A DNA stretch of 64,000 nt, taken from Microbacterium sp. CBA3102 (GTDB lineage: Bacteria > Actinomycetota > Actinomycetes > Actinomycetales > Microbacteriaceae). The translations under genes were made by a program, and so were the position numbers. Location of the stretch: positions 372,001 to 436,000 of the forward strand of contig NZ_CP042412.1 in the NCBI RefSeq assembly GCF_007954505.1, written 5' to 3'. Below, piece by piece: positions 17,075 to 27,440 of this stretch. The notes beneath the pieces are model-generated. The model made no database searches. It saw only the letters and a list, made by a program, of their open reading frames with translations, and was not told where the DNA came from. Within the stretch, counting starts at the first letter, position 1; every line of letters begins with the position of its first letter.

Positions 17075-18490
17075 TCAGTAGACGACCGACGGCAGCTGAG
17101 CCGTCTCGTCATGCGGTTGTTCTTCGGTGTCCGGGCCCTTCTGCGCGGCCTTGACGATGAGTCGGACCTCGACCACGGCGAGGGCCGCATAGATCGCGGT
17201 GAAGGCGATGAGCGATATCAGCACCTCGAGTCCGCTGACGCCCGGCGAGACGCCGTCCTGCGTGGTCATCAGCCCGAACACGATCCAGGGCTGTCGGCCC
17301 ATCTCCGTGAAGACCCATCCCATGATGTTGGCGACGAGCGCGAGCGGGAACGACCAGATCGCGAGCTTCCACATCCACGGCGCCGGGGGCTTCTTGGCGC
17401 CCTTGCGGGTGAGCCACAGGCCGGCGACGGCCACGAGCGCGGCGGCCATGCCCAGGCCGATCATCCAGCGGAACGCCCAGTAGGTGACCCACAGGATCGG
17501 GGCGAAGTCCGTCAGACCGGTGGCGGCGTAGGTCTGGGCGTACTCGGCGTTCAGGTCGTTGATGCCGTGCACGCACGCGTCGAGCGTGTGCGTCGACAGC
17601 AGGGACAGCAGGTAGGGGACGCGGATCGAGAACAGTTCGGAACTGCCGTCCGGGGTGCCGAGGGTGAACAGGCTGAAGGACGCGTCCGGTCCGCACACCG
17701 TGTTGAAGGTCGCTTCAGCCGCTGCCATCTTCATGGGTTGCGCGGCGTACATCGCCAGGCCGAGCTGGTCACCCGTGAGCACGACACCCGCGGTCGAGAC
17801 GATCATCGCCCACAGTCCGAACTTCAGCGAGATCCGCATGGTGTCGAAGTGCTGTCCGCGAGCGAGGTGCCAGGCGGAGACAGAGATCACGACACCGGCC
17901 GCGAACATCAGCGCGCCGAAGATCGTGTGCGGGAACGCGGCCAGCGCGACCGGGTTGGTCAGCAGCGCCCAGAAGTCGGTGAGCTCGGCTCGGTTGGTCT
18001 CGGGGTTGAACGTGTAGCCGACCGGGTTCTGCATGAACGCGTTGGCCGCGATGATGAAGTACGCCGACAGGATGCTGCCGATCGACACGCACCAGATGGT
18101 GGCCAGGTGCAGCTTCTGCGGGAGCTTGTCCCAGCCGAAGATCCAGAGACCGATGAAGGTCGCCTCGAAGAAGAACGCCAGCAGGCCCTCGAAGGCGAGC
18201 GGAGCACCGAACACGTCGCCGACGAAGCGGGAGTAGTCCGACCAGTTCATGCCGAACTGGAACTCCTGCACGATGCCGGTGACGACGCCCATCGCGAAGT
18301 TGATGAGGAAGATCTTGCCGAAGAAGCGGGTCAGGTGCAGGTACTGGACCTTGCCGGTGCGCACCCACGCGGTCTGGAAGATCGCGGCGACCAGCGCCAT
18401 GCCGATCGTCAGGGGGACGAAGAGGTAGTGATAGACCGTGGTCAACCCGAATTGCCATCGGGCGAGCGCGAGCGGATCAAGCCATTCCAT
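17075..18490 (-). CDS. cydA: Cytochrome bd oxidase subunit I
   Basis: A 471-residue haem-bearing subunit that oxidises quinol and reduces O2. Expected landmarks are the N-terminal haem histidine in TTVYHYLFVPLT, the second histidine in FPHTIFGALMF and the signature EMGRQPWIV. It is about 50 residues shorter than the E. coli protein because the quinol loop lacks the long insertion, which is typical of Gram-positive and actinobacterial enzymes. ATG 18490 has a GGAGT site eight bases upstream and lies inside the end of the regulator gene (14-bp overlap). Confidence 0.96.
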   Translation of the reverse strand: MEWLDPLALARWQFGLTTVYHYLFVPLTIGMALVAAIFQTAWVRTGKVQYLHLTRFFGKIFLINFAMGVVTGIVQEFQFGMNWSDYSRFVGDVFGAPLAFEGLLAFFFEATFIGLWIFGWDKLPQKLHLATIWCVSIGSILSAYFIIAANAFMQNPVGYTFNPETNRAELTDFWALLTNPVALAAFPHTIFGALMFAAGVVISVSAWHLARGQHFDTMRISLKFGLWAMIVSTAGVVLTGDQLGLAMYAAQPMKMAAAEATFNTVCGPDASFSLFTLGTPDGSSELFSIRVPYLLSLLSTHTLDACVHGINDLNAEYAQTYAATGLTDFAPILWVTYWAFRWMIGLGMAAALVAVAGLWLTRKGAKKPPAPWMWKLAIWSFPLALVANIMGWVFTEMGRQPWIVFGLMTTQDGVSPGVSGLEVLISLIAFTAIYAALAVVEVRLIVKAAQKGPDTEEQPHDETAQLPSVVY

Positions 18491-19151
18491 GCACGACTCC
18501 TGTTCTGTGCTGCCGCTGCCTCGTGCTGTCACGCAGCTGGACGGTGCAGTCCGATGCGAGGACGGCATCGCGGACGCACTCGGCTTCGAGGGGTCCGCCG
18601 GCCTCGTTCAACACGCTCTGCATGAGCTCGAGGTGCACACGGCAGAGCATCGGGCGGTCTTCGGAACGGCCCGCCGCGTGCGGGCACGGGCTGAGGTCGA
18701 CCGTGAGCCGGCGGTCGTCGACCACGGGCTCGAAGCCGCTCTCCTCCAGGTGCTCCACGAGCGCGTCGAGCTGATAGGTGGCTTCACGGCCGAGGTCGGG
18801 CGCCGAATCCGGCAGCATGCTGCGCATCAGGTCGCCCCGACGAGCAGCCGCCTTGGCCTTGTCGCGCGCGACCGGGCTGGAGGCACCCGGAGCTCCGGTG
18901 GCCGCACTGTACAGCGTGCGCGGACGCCCCCGCGTAGTGCGGTGCTCGATCGTCGGGATCACGTACCCGCCTTCGATCAGGCGCTGCAGGTGCTCACGGA
19001 CCGTGTTCGCGTGGAGTCCGGTCGCCTCGCACAGCTCCGCGATCGACACGGCGGCTCGGGTCTGCGAACTTCCCGCTTCGAAGAGCAAGTGCAGGATCTG
19101 CACCCGGGAGTAGCTCGAGATCGGCCCGCAGACGGGCCCGCCGTTGGCCAT
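18477..19151 (-). CDS. Winged-helix regulator with C-terminal cysteine cluster, probable redox/Fe-S regulator of cyd
   Basis: A 224-residue protein. Residues about 15-80 are an ArsR/DeoR-like winged helix (SIAELCEATGLHANTVREHL) with a basic wing TTRGRPR. The C-terminal half holds Cys156, Cys170, His173, Cys192 and Cys202, the layout style of SufR-like regulators that bind an Fe-S cluster. It overlaps cydA by 14 bases, so the regulator is translated into the oxidase operon. Start ATG 19151 (MANGGPV) is preceded by AATACT and six bases. Sensing of O2, NO or redox state for cyd control is inferred. Confidence 0.75.
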   Translation of the reverse strand: MANGGPVCGPISSYSRVQILHLLFEAGSSQTRAAVSIAELCEATGLHANTVREHLQRLIEGGYVIPTIEHRTTRGRPRTLYSAATGAPGASSPVARDKAKAAARRGDLMRSMLPDSAPDLGREATYQLDALVEHLEESGFEPVVDDRRLTVDLSPCPHAAGRSEDRPMLCRVHLELMQSVLNEAGGPLEAECVRDAVLASDCTVQLRDSTRQRQHRTGVVHGMA

Positions 19152-19252
19152 GTCACCAGTATTCCGTGAGATCGCGGGTTTACCCAGAGGTACGGGCCGT
19201 GAATAAACACCTGGCCGATAGGGATGTCCGATCCCGCCGATAGCCTGAGAGC

Positions 19253-20620
19253 ATGGCCACCCGAAAACCCGCTCCTCCTGCCTACGTCTGCACGGAATGC
19301 GGCTGGACGACCGCGAAGTGGGTCGGGCGCTGCGGGGAGTGCCAGCAGTGGGGCACGGTGCAGGAACAGGCGGCGCAGACCGGCATCCTCCGCCGCGTGG
19401 GTCCGGTCGCACCGAGCGCCGAGCGGACGGCACGACCGATCACGCAGATCACGACGCAGGACGCACCGCGGCGCTCGAGCGGGGTCGGGGAGTTCGACCG
19501 CGTGCTCGGGGGTGGCGTGGTCCCCGGCGCCGCGATCCTGCTCAGCGGTGAGCCCGGTGTGGGCAAGTCCACGCTGCTGCTGGAGGTGGCCGCCCAAGCC
19601 GCCCGCGGCGGGCGACGGGTCCTGTATGCGAGCGCCGAGGAATCTCCGGGGCAGGTCCGCCTGCGCGCCGAGCGAACCGGAGCGTTGCACGACGAGCTGT
19701 ACCTGGCGAGCGAGACCGACCTGGCGACCATCCTGGGGCACATCGACGAGGTCAAGCCGCAGTTGGTGATCGTCGACTCCGTGCAGACCGTCTCCTCGTC
19801 GCTGATCGACGGTGCGGCCGGTCAGCCGAGCCAAGTCCGCGAGGTCGCCGCGACGCTGATCCGCGTGGCGAAGGACCGCGATCTGCCGATCATCATCGTC
19901 GGTCACGTCACGAAAGACGGCCAGGTCGCCGGCCCCCGGGTCCTCGAACATCTGGTCGACGTCGTCTGCCACTTCGAAGGCGATCGGCAGACGTCGCTGC
20001 GCTTCATCCGCGCTCTCAAGAACCGCTTCGGTCCCACCGACGAGGTCGGCTGCTTCGAGATGACGGGCGACGGCATCGCCGAGGTCCCCGATCCCTCGGG
20101 GCTCTTCCTCTCTCAGGGCGCGACCGAACCCGGAACCTGCGTCGCGATCTCGCTCGAGGGCCGCCGCGCGCTCCCCGTCGAGGTGCAGGCCCTCACCGTG
20201 CCCAGCAACGCTCCGAATCCGCGCCGCATCGTGCACGGCCTCGACTCCTCGCGCGTGGCGATGGTGCTGGCCATCCTCGAACGCCGCGCCGGAATCCCCA
20301 CCGGGACTCTCGACGTCTATGTGTCGACCGTCGGAGGCGTGCGCTTCACCGAGCCCGCGGCCGATCTCGCCATCGCGATCGCCGTCGCCGGCTCCATCCA
20401 GCAGATCGCGGTGCCGCGCACCGTCGCAGCGGTCGGTGAACTCAGCCTCGCGGGCGAGATCCGTCCGGTGACCCAGGCCGCGCAGCGGCGGTCCGAGGCG
20501 GCGCGACTCGGATACGAACAGGTCGTCGACGACCGTTCGAAGACCCTCCGTGCCGCGCTCGGCGATGTGCGGGCGCGCAACACCTCACGCCGATCCGACC
20601 GCGACATCCCGCCGTTCTGA
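19253..20620 (+). CDS. radA: DNA repair protein RadA/Sms
   Basis: A 455-residue RecA-like branch-migration helicase. It has a C4 zinc finger (Cys13, Cys16, Cys27, Cys30), Walker A GEPGVGKSTLLLEV, the RadA-specific KNRFG motif, and a C-terminal Lon-protease-like domain. Its role is processing recombination intermediates in the cytoplasm. TAGCCT at 19241-19246, six bases, then ATG gives a leaderless promoter. It is divergent from the cyd regulator. Confidence 0.96.
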   Translation: MATRKPAPPAYVCTECGWTTAKWVGRCGECQQWGTVQEQAAQTGILRRVGPVAPSAERTARPITQITTQDAPRRSSGVGEFDRVLGGGVVPGAAILLSGEPGVGKSTLLLEVAAQAARGGRRVLYASAEESPGQVRLRAERTGALHDELYLASETDLATILGHIDEVKPQLVIVDSVQTVSSSLIDGAAGQPSQVREVAATLIRVAKDRDLPIIIVGHVTKDGQVAGPRVLEHLVDVVCHFEGDRQTSLRFIRALKNRFGPTDEVGCFEMTGDGIAEVPDPSGLFLSQGATEPGTCVAISLEGRRALPVEVQALTVPSNAPNPRRIVHGLDSSRVAMVLAILERRAGIPTGTLDVYVSTVGGVRFTEPAADLAIAIAVAGSIQQIAVPRTVAAVGELSLAGEIRPVTQAAQRRSEAARLGYEQVVDDRSKTLRAALGDVRARNTSRRSDRDIPPF

Positions 20621-20677
20621 TCCGCCCGGGAGCCGTTCTGGTCCGCGCGGGAGCCGCTGGGCCTGCCGCAGACCGTC

Positions 20678-21088
20678 TCAGGCGTCGAGCGCCTTGAGCA
20701 GCTCGGCGGGATCGGCCTGCATGGGGTGCGGGCCGGCGATGTCCAGGAACACCGTCGTGATCGGGTGCGCGGAGAGGAACTTGCGCAGCCAGTCCGCGGT
20801 GTAGATCCCGACGCCGGGCGGCAGGTTGGCCGGCTTGTTCTTCGCATCGCTGAACAGCAGCAGGGCCAGATCACCCGTCTTCGGGTCGCGGTACGTCCAG
20901 ACCTCGCCGCTGTCGAGCGGGTTATCGCGCGCGCCGGGGGTGATCAGCGGCACGACCGTGGTGCCGTGGCGCAGAGCGAGAGCGACCGCAGCGACATCCT
21001 GCTTCTCGAGAGCCTGAGCCAGGGCATCCGAGCGGAAGTCCTCGGGTGCGGGCTTCTTCTTCGAGGTCTTCGCCTTCTTCGCTGCCAT
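20678..21088 (-). CDS. SseB-like domain protein
   Basis: A 136-residue cytoplasmic protein with a lysine-rich start (AAKKAKTSKKK) followed by one SseB N-terminal-type domain: VPLITPGARDNPLDSGEVWT, LALLLFSDAKN and the ending FLSAHPITTVFLDIAGP. The domain is widespread and without clear function. TAAGCT (21095-21100 on the minus strand), six bases and the ATG form a promoter; GGAGAC in the spacer could also act as a ribosome binding site. It converges on radA. Confidence 0.7.
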   Translation of the reverse strand: MAAKKAKTSKKKPAPEDFRSDALAQALEKQDVAAVALALRHGTTVVPLITPGARDNPLDSGEVWTYRDPKTGDLALLLFSDAKNKPANLPPGVGIYTADWLRKFLSAHPITTVFLDIAGPHPMQADPAELLKALDA

Positions 21089-21100
21089 GTCTCCAGCTTA

Positions 21101-21426
21101 TTCACGGAGGAGGGCGCGGCGCGCGGAATCGACCGCGGAGACGATTGGGGCCCTCTCGAGTCCCACATTGGGGACTGGGGTACTCGAGAGGGCCCTCGGA
21201 CTCTCGAGCGGCGATGTCGAAGCGCTGGGGACGCTGTAGTTCGACGCCACTGGGGATGGCTTGTGCCGCATGATGCGGAGAGTCATCTCAATGGTATCCC
21301 AAAGATGAGCACCTGTCAGCATCATGCGGCGAACGATGCTCACATCGCCGCGATTCGCACCCCACAGGGCAGATGACGACGCATTTCGAATGCTTCCTGT
21401 CACCGTCGCTTCGAAGACGGAGGCCG
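21101..21426. other. Intergenic stretch rich in inverted repeats
   Basis: No convincing gene is present. Open frames have atypical composition and no homologous look. Besides the large fold at 21148-21208 there are smaller palindromes (CCGCA-TGA-TGCGG and AGCATC...GATGCT) in 21266-21345. A non-coding RNA or regulatory DNA is possible. Confidence 0.45.
21148..21208. other. Multi-state hairpin element with three copies of CTCTCGAG
   Basis: Arm 1 (GGGCCCTCTCGAGT, 21148-21161) pairs perfectly with 21182-21195. The second arm's CTCGAGAG (21183-21190) can instead pair with CTCTCGAG at 21201-21208. A third option pairs AGTCCC (21159-21164) with GGGACT (21171-21176). These folds exclude each other. 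Function is unknown. Confidence 0.55.
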
Positions 21427-22071
21427 CTAATACAGCAGGATCTGCACGGTGCTGGGGCTCGTGAAGCCGCCGATCGACACCTCGACATGGTACGAGGCTC
21501 CCCCGCCGGGCGCGCGCTGACGATTCTCCTGGTCACAGGTCTCGACGCTCGAACGCGTCCGATCCCACGTCACCGGATCCTTGCTCGTGACGGTCGTCCC
21601 GGCGGTGAGCGTCGCGATCATGCTGCTCGGGTCCTTCTGGCAGTCGGTCGAGCGCCACCACACATCCGAACCGCTGGACACAGTGAACACCTGCGTCGTC
21701 GATCCGACGTCGATCGTGCAGTCCTTCGTGCTCTTGTTGGTCAAGGAGATCGAGAGTTTCGGCAGGACTCCGGCGGCATAGGTCTCCGCATCGGCCACCG
21801 CGGCGACTTCGACATCCTTCGCCTCACAGGCGACGATCGCGGGTGTCTGCGAGGCCGATGGATCCGGAGAAGGAGACGCCGTCCCGGGCGACGGTGAGGG
21901 CGTGGAGGTCTCCGATGAGGACGCCGACGGCTTCGGACCGGTCTCGGCGGAAGCCCACGGCTTCGCGATCAGCAGCCACACCCCGACACCGATGGCCGCG
22001 AGGAGCAGGACGAGCCCGCCGATGACGACCAGTCGCCGACGGCGGTAGACGGCGGCGGAACGACGGGGCAT
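21427..22071 (-). CDS. Membrane-anchored or exported protein with Pro/Ser linker, unknown
   Basis: A 214-residue protein. After a basic start (RRRR) there is one transmembrane segment, residues about 14-36 (LVVIGGLVLLLAAIGVGVWLL), then a Ser/Pro/Thr-rich spacer, then an extracellular domain of about 130 residues with an Ig-like look (LSISLTNKSTKDCTIDVGS). Two Cys pairs may form disulfides. TAGCCT, six bases and ATG form the promoter. It is probably a cell-surface protein of unknown role. Confidence 0.65.
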   Translation of the reverse strand: MPRRSAAVYRRRRLVVIGGLVLLLAAIGVGVWLLIAKPWASAETGPKPSASSSETSTPSPSPGTASPSPDPSASQTPAIVACEAKDVEVAAVADAETYAAGVLPKLSISLTNKSTKDCTIDVGSTTQVFTVSSGSDVWWRSTDCQKDPSSMIATLTAGTTVTSKDPVTWDRTRSSVETCDQENRQRAPGGGASYHVEVSIGGFTSPSTVQILLY

Positions 22072-22141
22072 GTCTCCAGGCTAAGCGATCGCACCTGCGC
22101 AACCCGGGAGGCCGACGGACGGTCGTCGAGCAGGACGCACC

Positions 22142-22642
22142 TCAGAGCACTTTGAGCATGCGTGTGTTGCCGAGCGTGTTGGGCTTGACGTGGGCAAGGT
22201 CGAGGAACTCCTCGACACCGGCGTCACCGCTGCGCAGCAGTTGGGAGTAGACGTCGGGGTCGACGACCTGCTCCCCGATGGGTGTGAAGCCCCGACGGCT
22301 GAAGAACTCGACCTCGAAGGTGAGGCAGAACAGGCGGGAGAGCCCGAGCATCCGCGCCGTCTCCTCCAGCCGGTCGACGATGGCCCGACCGACTCCGTGA
22401 TGCAACCAGTCGTCGCGCACGAGCAGGGTGCGCACCTCGCCCAGATCCTCCCAGATCACGTGCAGCGCACCGCAGCCGATCAGCACCCCGTCCGCCTCCG
22501 CCACGACGAACTCCTGCACGGATCCGTAGAGTACCGCGAGGTCCTTGCCGAGCAGGATGCGCTGCTCCACGAGGGGCTGCAGGAGGTTGCGGATGCCGAT
22601 GACGTCGGCGCTGCGCGCCGGTCGGACGATGTACTCGCTCAC
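22142..22642 (-). CDS. GNAT-family amino-acid N-acetyltransferase (ArgA-like)
   Basis: A 166-residue GNAT. The acetyl-CoA loop is VRDDWLHHGVGRAIVDRL. The sequence around GCGALHVIWEDLGEVRTL and FEVEFFSRRGFTPI matches the short, kinase-less amino-acid N-acetyltransferases that replace ArgA in mycobacteria. It would make N-acetylglutamate for arginine synthesis. The GTG at 22642 has TAGGCT and six bases before it. The assignment is likely but a general GNAT is possible. Confidence 0.75.
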   Translation of the reverse strand: MSEYIVRPARSADVIGIRNLLQPLVEQRILLGKDLAVLYGSVQEFVVAEADGVLIGCGALHVIWEDLGEVRTLLVRDDWLHHGVGRAIVDRLEETARMLGLSRLFCLTFEVEFFSRRGFTPIGEQVVDPDVYSQLLRSGDAGVEEFLDLAHVKPNTLGNTRMLKVL

Positions 22643-22665
22643 GGCACAAGCCTATGACCCATGCC

Positions 22666-22755
22666 CCTGCGAAAACCCAGACGGTTCGCTCGCGGTGCGG
22701 CGCGTCGTGAGTATGACGCGCCCGGGCGATCGCATCCCGTCTGGGTTTTCGCAGG
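22666..22755. repeat. Long double hairpin: 19-bp perfect inverted repeat with inner 8-bp hairpin
   Basis: CCTGCGAAAACCCAGACGG (22666-22684) is exactly complementary to 22737-22755. The 52-base spacer holds a second perfect hairpin, GGCGCGTC (22699-22706) with GACGCGCC (22715-22722). It lies between clpC and the acetyltransferase. It is larger than a terminator needs and may be a small palindromic repeat unit. Confidence 0.65.
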
Positions 22756-22771
22756 AGGGACCGGGACACAG

Positions 22772-22801
22772 AAGGGGCGGATGCCGCAGCATCCGCCCCT
22801 T
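22772..22801 (-). terminator. Terminator downstream of clpC
   Basis: A 13-bp perfect stem (AAGGGGCGGATGC and complement) with a 4-base loop lies 17 bases after the clpC stop. GC-rich with only two Ts at the end, so it is likely an actinobacterial-style terminator. Confidence 0.8.
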
Positions 22802-22817
22802 CGTGGTTCTGTCTGAC

Positions 22818-25349
<2,532 letters not shown>

Positions 25350-25419
25350 GCTGTGACTCCTTATTCGCACGGGGCGAAGACGCGTGAAGCGCTTGTACAT
25401 CGAGAGTAACCACCACATC

Positions 25420-25452
25420 GGGCACGTATGCCCGTGTTCGCCGTGGGCATAC
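25420..25452. promoter_or_regulatory. Overlapping inverted repeats upstream of clpC
   Basis: GGGCA-CGTA-TGCCC (25420-25433) overlaps GTATGCCC-N11-GGGCATAC (25426-25452). They lie 71-103 bases before clpC in the divergent gap. A heat-shock or ClgR-type operator is possible, but the exact consensus of those regulators is not matched. Confidence 0.45.
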
Positions 25453-25458
25453 CGGGGG

Positions 25459-25503
25459 TTGACCGAGTTATCGACAGTCGTTATGTTAACGAATGTCGAT
25501 AAC
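25459..25503 (+). promoter_or_regulatory. Sigma-70-type promoter inside a 37-bp near-perfect palindrome
   Basis: TTGACC (25459-25464) and TATGTT (25482-25487) are 17 bases apart. The palindrome 25467-25503 has arms GTTATCGACAGTCGTTA and TAACGAATGTCGATAAC with 16 of 17 pairs and a 3-base centre. It covers the spacer, the -10 box and the start site. Control by the small HTH protein at the end of this operon is the likely arrangement. Confidence 0.75.
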
Positions 25504-25525
25504 AACCAACGTCAAGGAGACAGCG

Positions 25526-26149
25526 ATGCTCACCAGACAAGGACGCCCCTCACTCGCCGACGGGATCGCCCTCGGACTCATCGCCACCGGCGCCGTGAGC
25601 GTCGGGATCGGCGCGATCTTCGCGGTCGCCTCCGCCGCGTTCGAGATGTTCGGCGCGGCGCCTGCGGTGCTCATGCCGGTTCACGACGTCGACCTGACCG
25701 CACTCGATGACGTCTCCGGTGTGAGCGCGGCAACGGTCGACTCCGCCCTCGTCACGTTCTCGACGATGACCACCGGCGCCCGCTGGATGCTGCTCCTCGA
25801 GGTCGCACTCCCGGCACTCGCCACGATGGCACTGTGCGCGGGCGTCTGGTGGCTGGGGGTGTCCCTCATCCGCTCGCGACCTTTCCGTGCGTCGCTCGGG
25901 TGGATCTTCGGCCTCGCCGCCTGCCTGATGCTCGCCGGAGCGCTCCTCGGGCAGCTGGCCGGCGGGATCGGGCGGGCGATGGTCGTCCAGGACCTGGCCG
26001 CCGCGGATCCCGGCGTCGAGGACGTGCTGTGGACCCTGCTGGTTCAGTTCGACCTCGCCCCGGTCGGCTGGGCGTTCGCCCTCGCCCTCATCGCCGGTGT
26101 CTTCGAGATCGGTCGGCGCCTCGAACGTGACACGGAAGGACTCGTCTGA
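25526..26149 (+). CDS. DUF2975-like membrane protein, first copy
   Basis: A 207-residue protein with four transmembrane helices: GIALGLIATGAVSVGIGAIF, a second near MLLLEVALPALATMAL, a third near IFGLAACLMLAGALL, and a fourth near VGWAFALALIAGVFEIG. It ends RRLERDTEGLV, nearly the same tail as the next gene (KETEGLV). AGGAGA precedes ATG 25526; an ATG at 25493 lies inside the operator and is rejected. DUF2975 proteins are typically paired with small YozG-like HTH regulators, as here. Function is unknown. Confidence 0.7.
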   Translation: MLTRQGRPSLADGIALGLIATGAVSVGIGAIFAVASAAFEMFGAAPAVLMPVHDVDLTALDDVSGVSAATVDSALVTFSTMTTGARWMLLLEVALPALATMALCAGVWWLGVSLIRSRPFRASLGWIFGLAACLMLAGALLGQLAGGIGRAMVVQDLAAADPGVEDVLWTLLVQFDLAPVGWAFALALIAGVFEIGRRLERDTEGLV

Positions 26150-26922
26150 TGCTCAGTTTCGGTTCGGCCGAGGTATGGCCTTCCCTGCTCTACATCGGGA
26201 TCGCACTCGCGGTGATCGCGGTCATCCTCGGTTTCGTCGTGTGGAAAGGACGCCGAAGCGGCAGCCGCACGATCGCTCTGGATGCCGCACTCACGCTCTC
26301 CGGATGGTGGATCCTGATGTCCGCGGTGGGAGCTGTGGTCATCATCATCAAGGCGTTCTCCGTCCCCTGGGCGGAGTTCGACGGCCAGACTCAGGTGTAT
26401 CTCGATTGGCCGGCCGGTCTCCCCTGCTCGGAGTTCGGCGACAGCGCCACGACGATGCTGACCTGCGGCAGTGAGCAGCTCTCGGACTTCACTGTCGGCC
26501 AGGCGTCGCTCGGGCTCCGGCTGCTCGCGATGTCCGCACAACTGGGCAGCCTTGCTCTGACCACCATGCCCGCGGTCATCGTGGCGATCGTCTGCTTCCA
26601 GACGCTGCGGGGGCGGGCATTCTCGCGCTCCGTGACGCGTGGCCTCACCGGCGGAGCGATCGCCGTGCTCGTGTTCGGCGTGACGGCCGACCTCCTGAGC
26701 GGGATCGCGGCGACGGCCGGCCTTCGCGAGGCCTTCTCACCGGACAGCGAGTGGTATCCATCGTTCTACCAGCTGACCGTCACGCCGCTCCCGTTCGTCG
26801 GCGCGCTCGGGCTGCTGGCCCTCGCTGCTGTGTTCCGTCAAGGCACACGCCTCGAGCAGGAACGCATCCGTCTCCAACAGGAGAAGGCGGCGCTCCAGAA
26901 GGAGACGGAGGGCCTGGTGTGA
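26149..26922 (+). CDS. DUF2975-like membrane protein, second copy
   Basis: A 257-residue protein with four to five transmembrane helices, the first being LLYIGIALAVIAVILGFVV. Between helices 2 and 3 is an extracytoplasmic loop with two Cys (PCSEFGDS...TCGSEQL) that could form a disulfide. The C-terminus is a charged coiled coil (RLEQERIRLQQEKAALQKE). The start overlaps the previous stop by one base. A diverged duplicate of its neighbour, judged by topology and the shared TEGLV end. Confidence 0.65.
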   Translation: MLSFGSAEVWPSLLYIGIALAVIAVILGFVVWKGRRSGSRTIALDAALTLSGWWILMSAVGAVVIIIKAFSVPWAEFDGQTQVYLDWPAGLPCSEFGDSATTMLTCGSEQLSDFTVGQASLGLRLLAMSAQLGSLALTTMPAVIVAIVCFQTLRGRAFSRSVTRGLTGGAIAVLVFGVTADLLSGIAATAGLREAFSPDSEWYPSFYQLTVTPLPFVGALGLLALAAVFRQGTRLEQERIRLQQEKAALQKETEGLV

Positions 26923-27155
26923 GCCCGGCCGAGAGCGACGACGAGTTCACCGGCATCCACTGCCGGCTCGACGAGCTGCTCGCTGAGAGAGGAATGACCC
27001 TCACGGAGCTCAGCGCCACGGTCGGGGTGAGCATCGTGAACCTGTCGGTGCTCAAGAACGACCGCGCCCGCGCCATCCGCTACTCGACCCTGCGGGCGAT
27101 CTGCGAAGCGCTCGACTGCGAGGTCGGCGACCTGTTGGTGCTCGCCTCCCGTTGA
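26919..27155 (+). CDS. Small Cro/CI-type HTH regulator (YozG-like)
   Basis: A 78-residue protein consisting of one XRE helix-turn-helix: MTLTELSATVGVSIVNLSVL then RYSTLRAICEALDCEVGDLL. The GTG at 26919 overlaps the previous stop (GTGA). It is the third gene of the operon whose promoter is buried in a 37-bp palindrome, so it is the obvious candidate autorepressor. The mode of signalling with the two membrane proteins is unknown. Confidence 0.8.
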   Translation: MSPAESDDEFTGIHCRLDELLAERGMTLTELSATVGVSIVNLSVLKNDRARAIRYSTLRAICEALDCEVGDLLVLASR

Positions 27156-27194
27156 CCCGAGCAGATGTCTGCGCACGCGCGTATGCTCATCTGT

Positions 27195-27440
27195 ATGCGC
27201 ACCACGTTGAATCTCTCCGACGCACTCGCGACCGAGGCCAAGGCACGCGCAGCCGCAGAGGGCCTGACCTTCACGAGCTTCATCGAAGAGGCCCTCCGCG
27301 AGCACCTGGCGAAGCATCCATCCCCTGCGCCCAGCGAGCCCCTGCCAACCTTCGGCGACCCGCGCACATCACGGTTCCTCGTCAACATCGACGACCGTGA
27401 CGCCCTGTGGGACGCACTGGAAGAGACCTCGACCCGATGA
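27195..27440 (+). CDS. vapB: Antitoxin, VapB-type ribbon-helix-helix
   Basis: An 81-residue protein starting MRTTLNLSDALATEAKARA, a ribbon-helix-helix DNA-binding fold, with a C-terminal tail (FLVNIDDRDALWDALEE) that would wrap the toxin. TATGCT (27182-27187) is seven bases before ATG, so a leaderless start is favoured; the ATG at 27165 is upstream of the -10 box. It overlaps vapC by four bases. VapB usually represses its own operon with VapC. Confidence 0.85.
   Translation: MRTTLNLSDALATEAKARAAAEGLTFTSFIEEALREHLAKHPSPAPSEPLPTFGDPRTSRFLVNIDDRDALWDALEETSTR

Noticed and set aside
21098..21403. Open frame of about 100 codons on the minus strand in the radA-downstream gap
   Set aside because: Composition is unlike neighbouring proteins, no motif, and it overlaps the hairpin element and the SseB-like promoter.
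25493..25525. Earlier ATG (25493) for the first DUF2975-like gene
   Set aside because: It lies within the right arm of the operator palindrome, close to the predicted transcription start, while ATG 25526 has AGGAGA in place.
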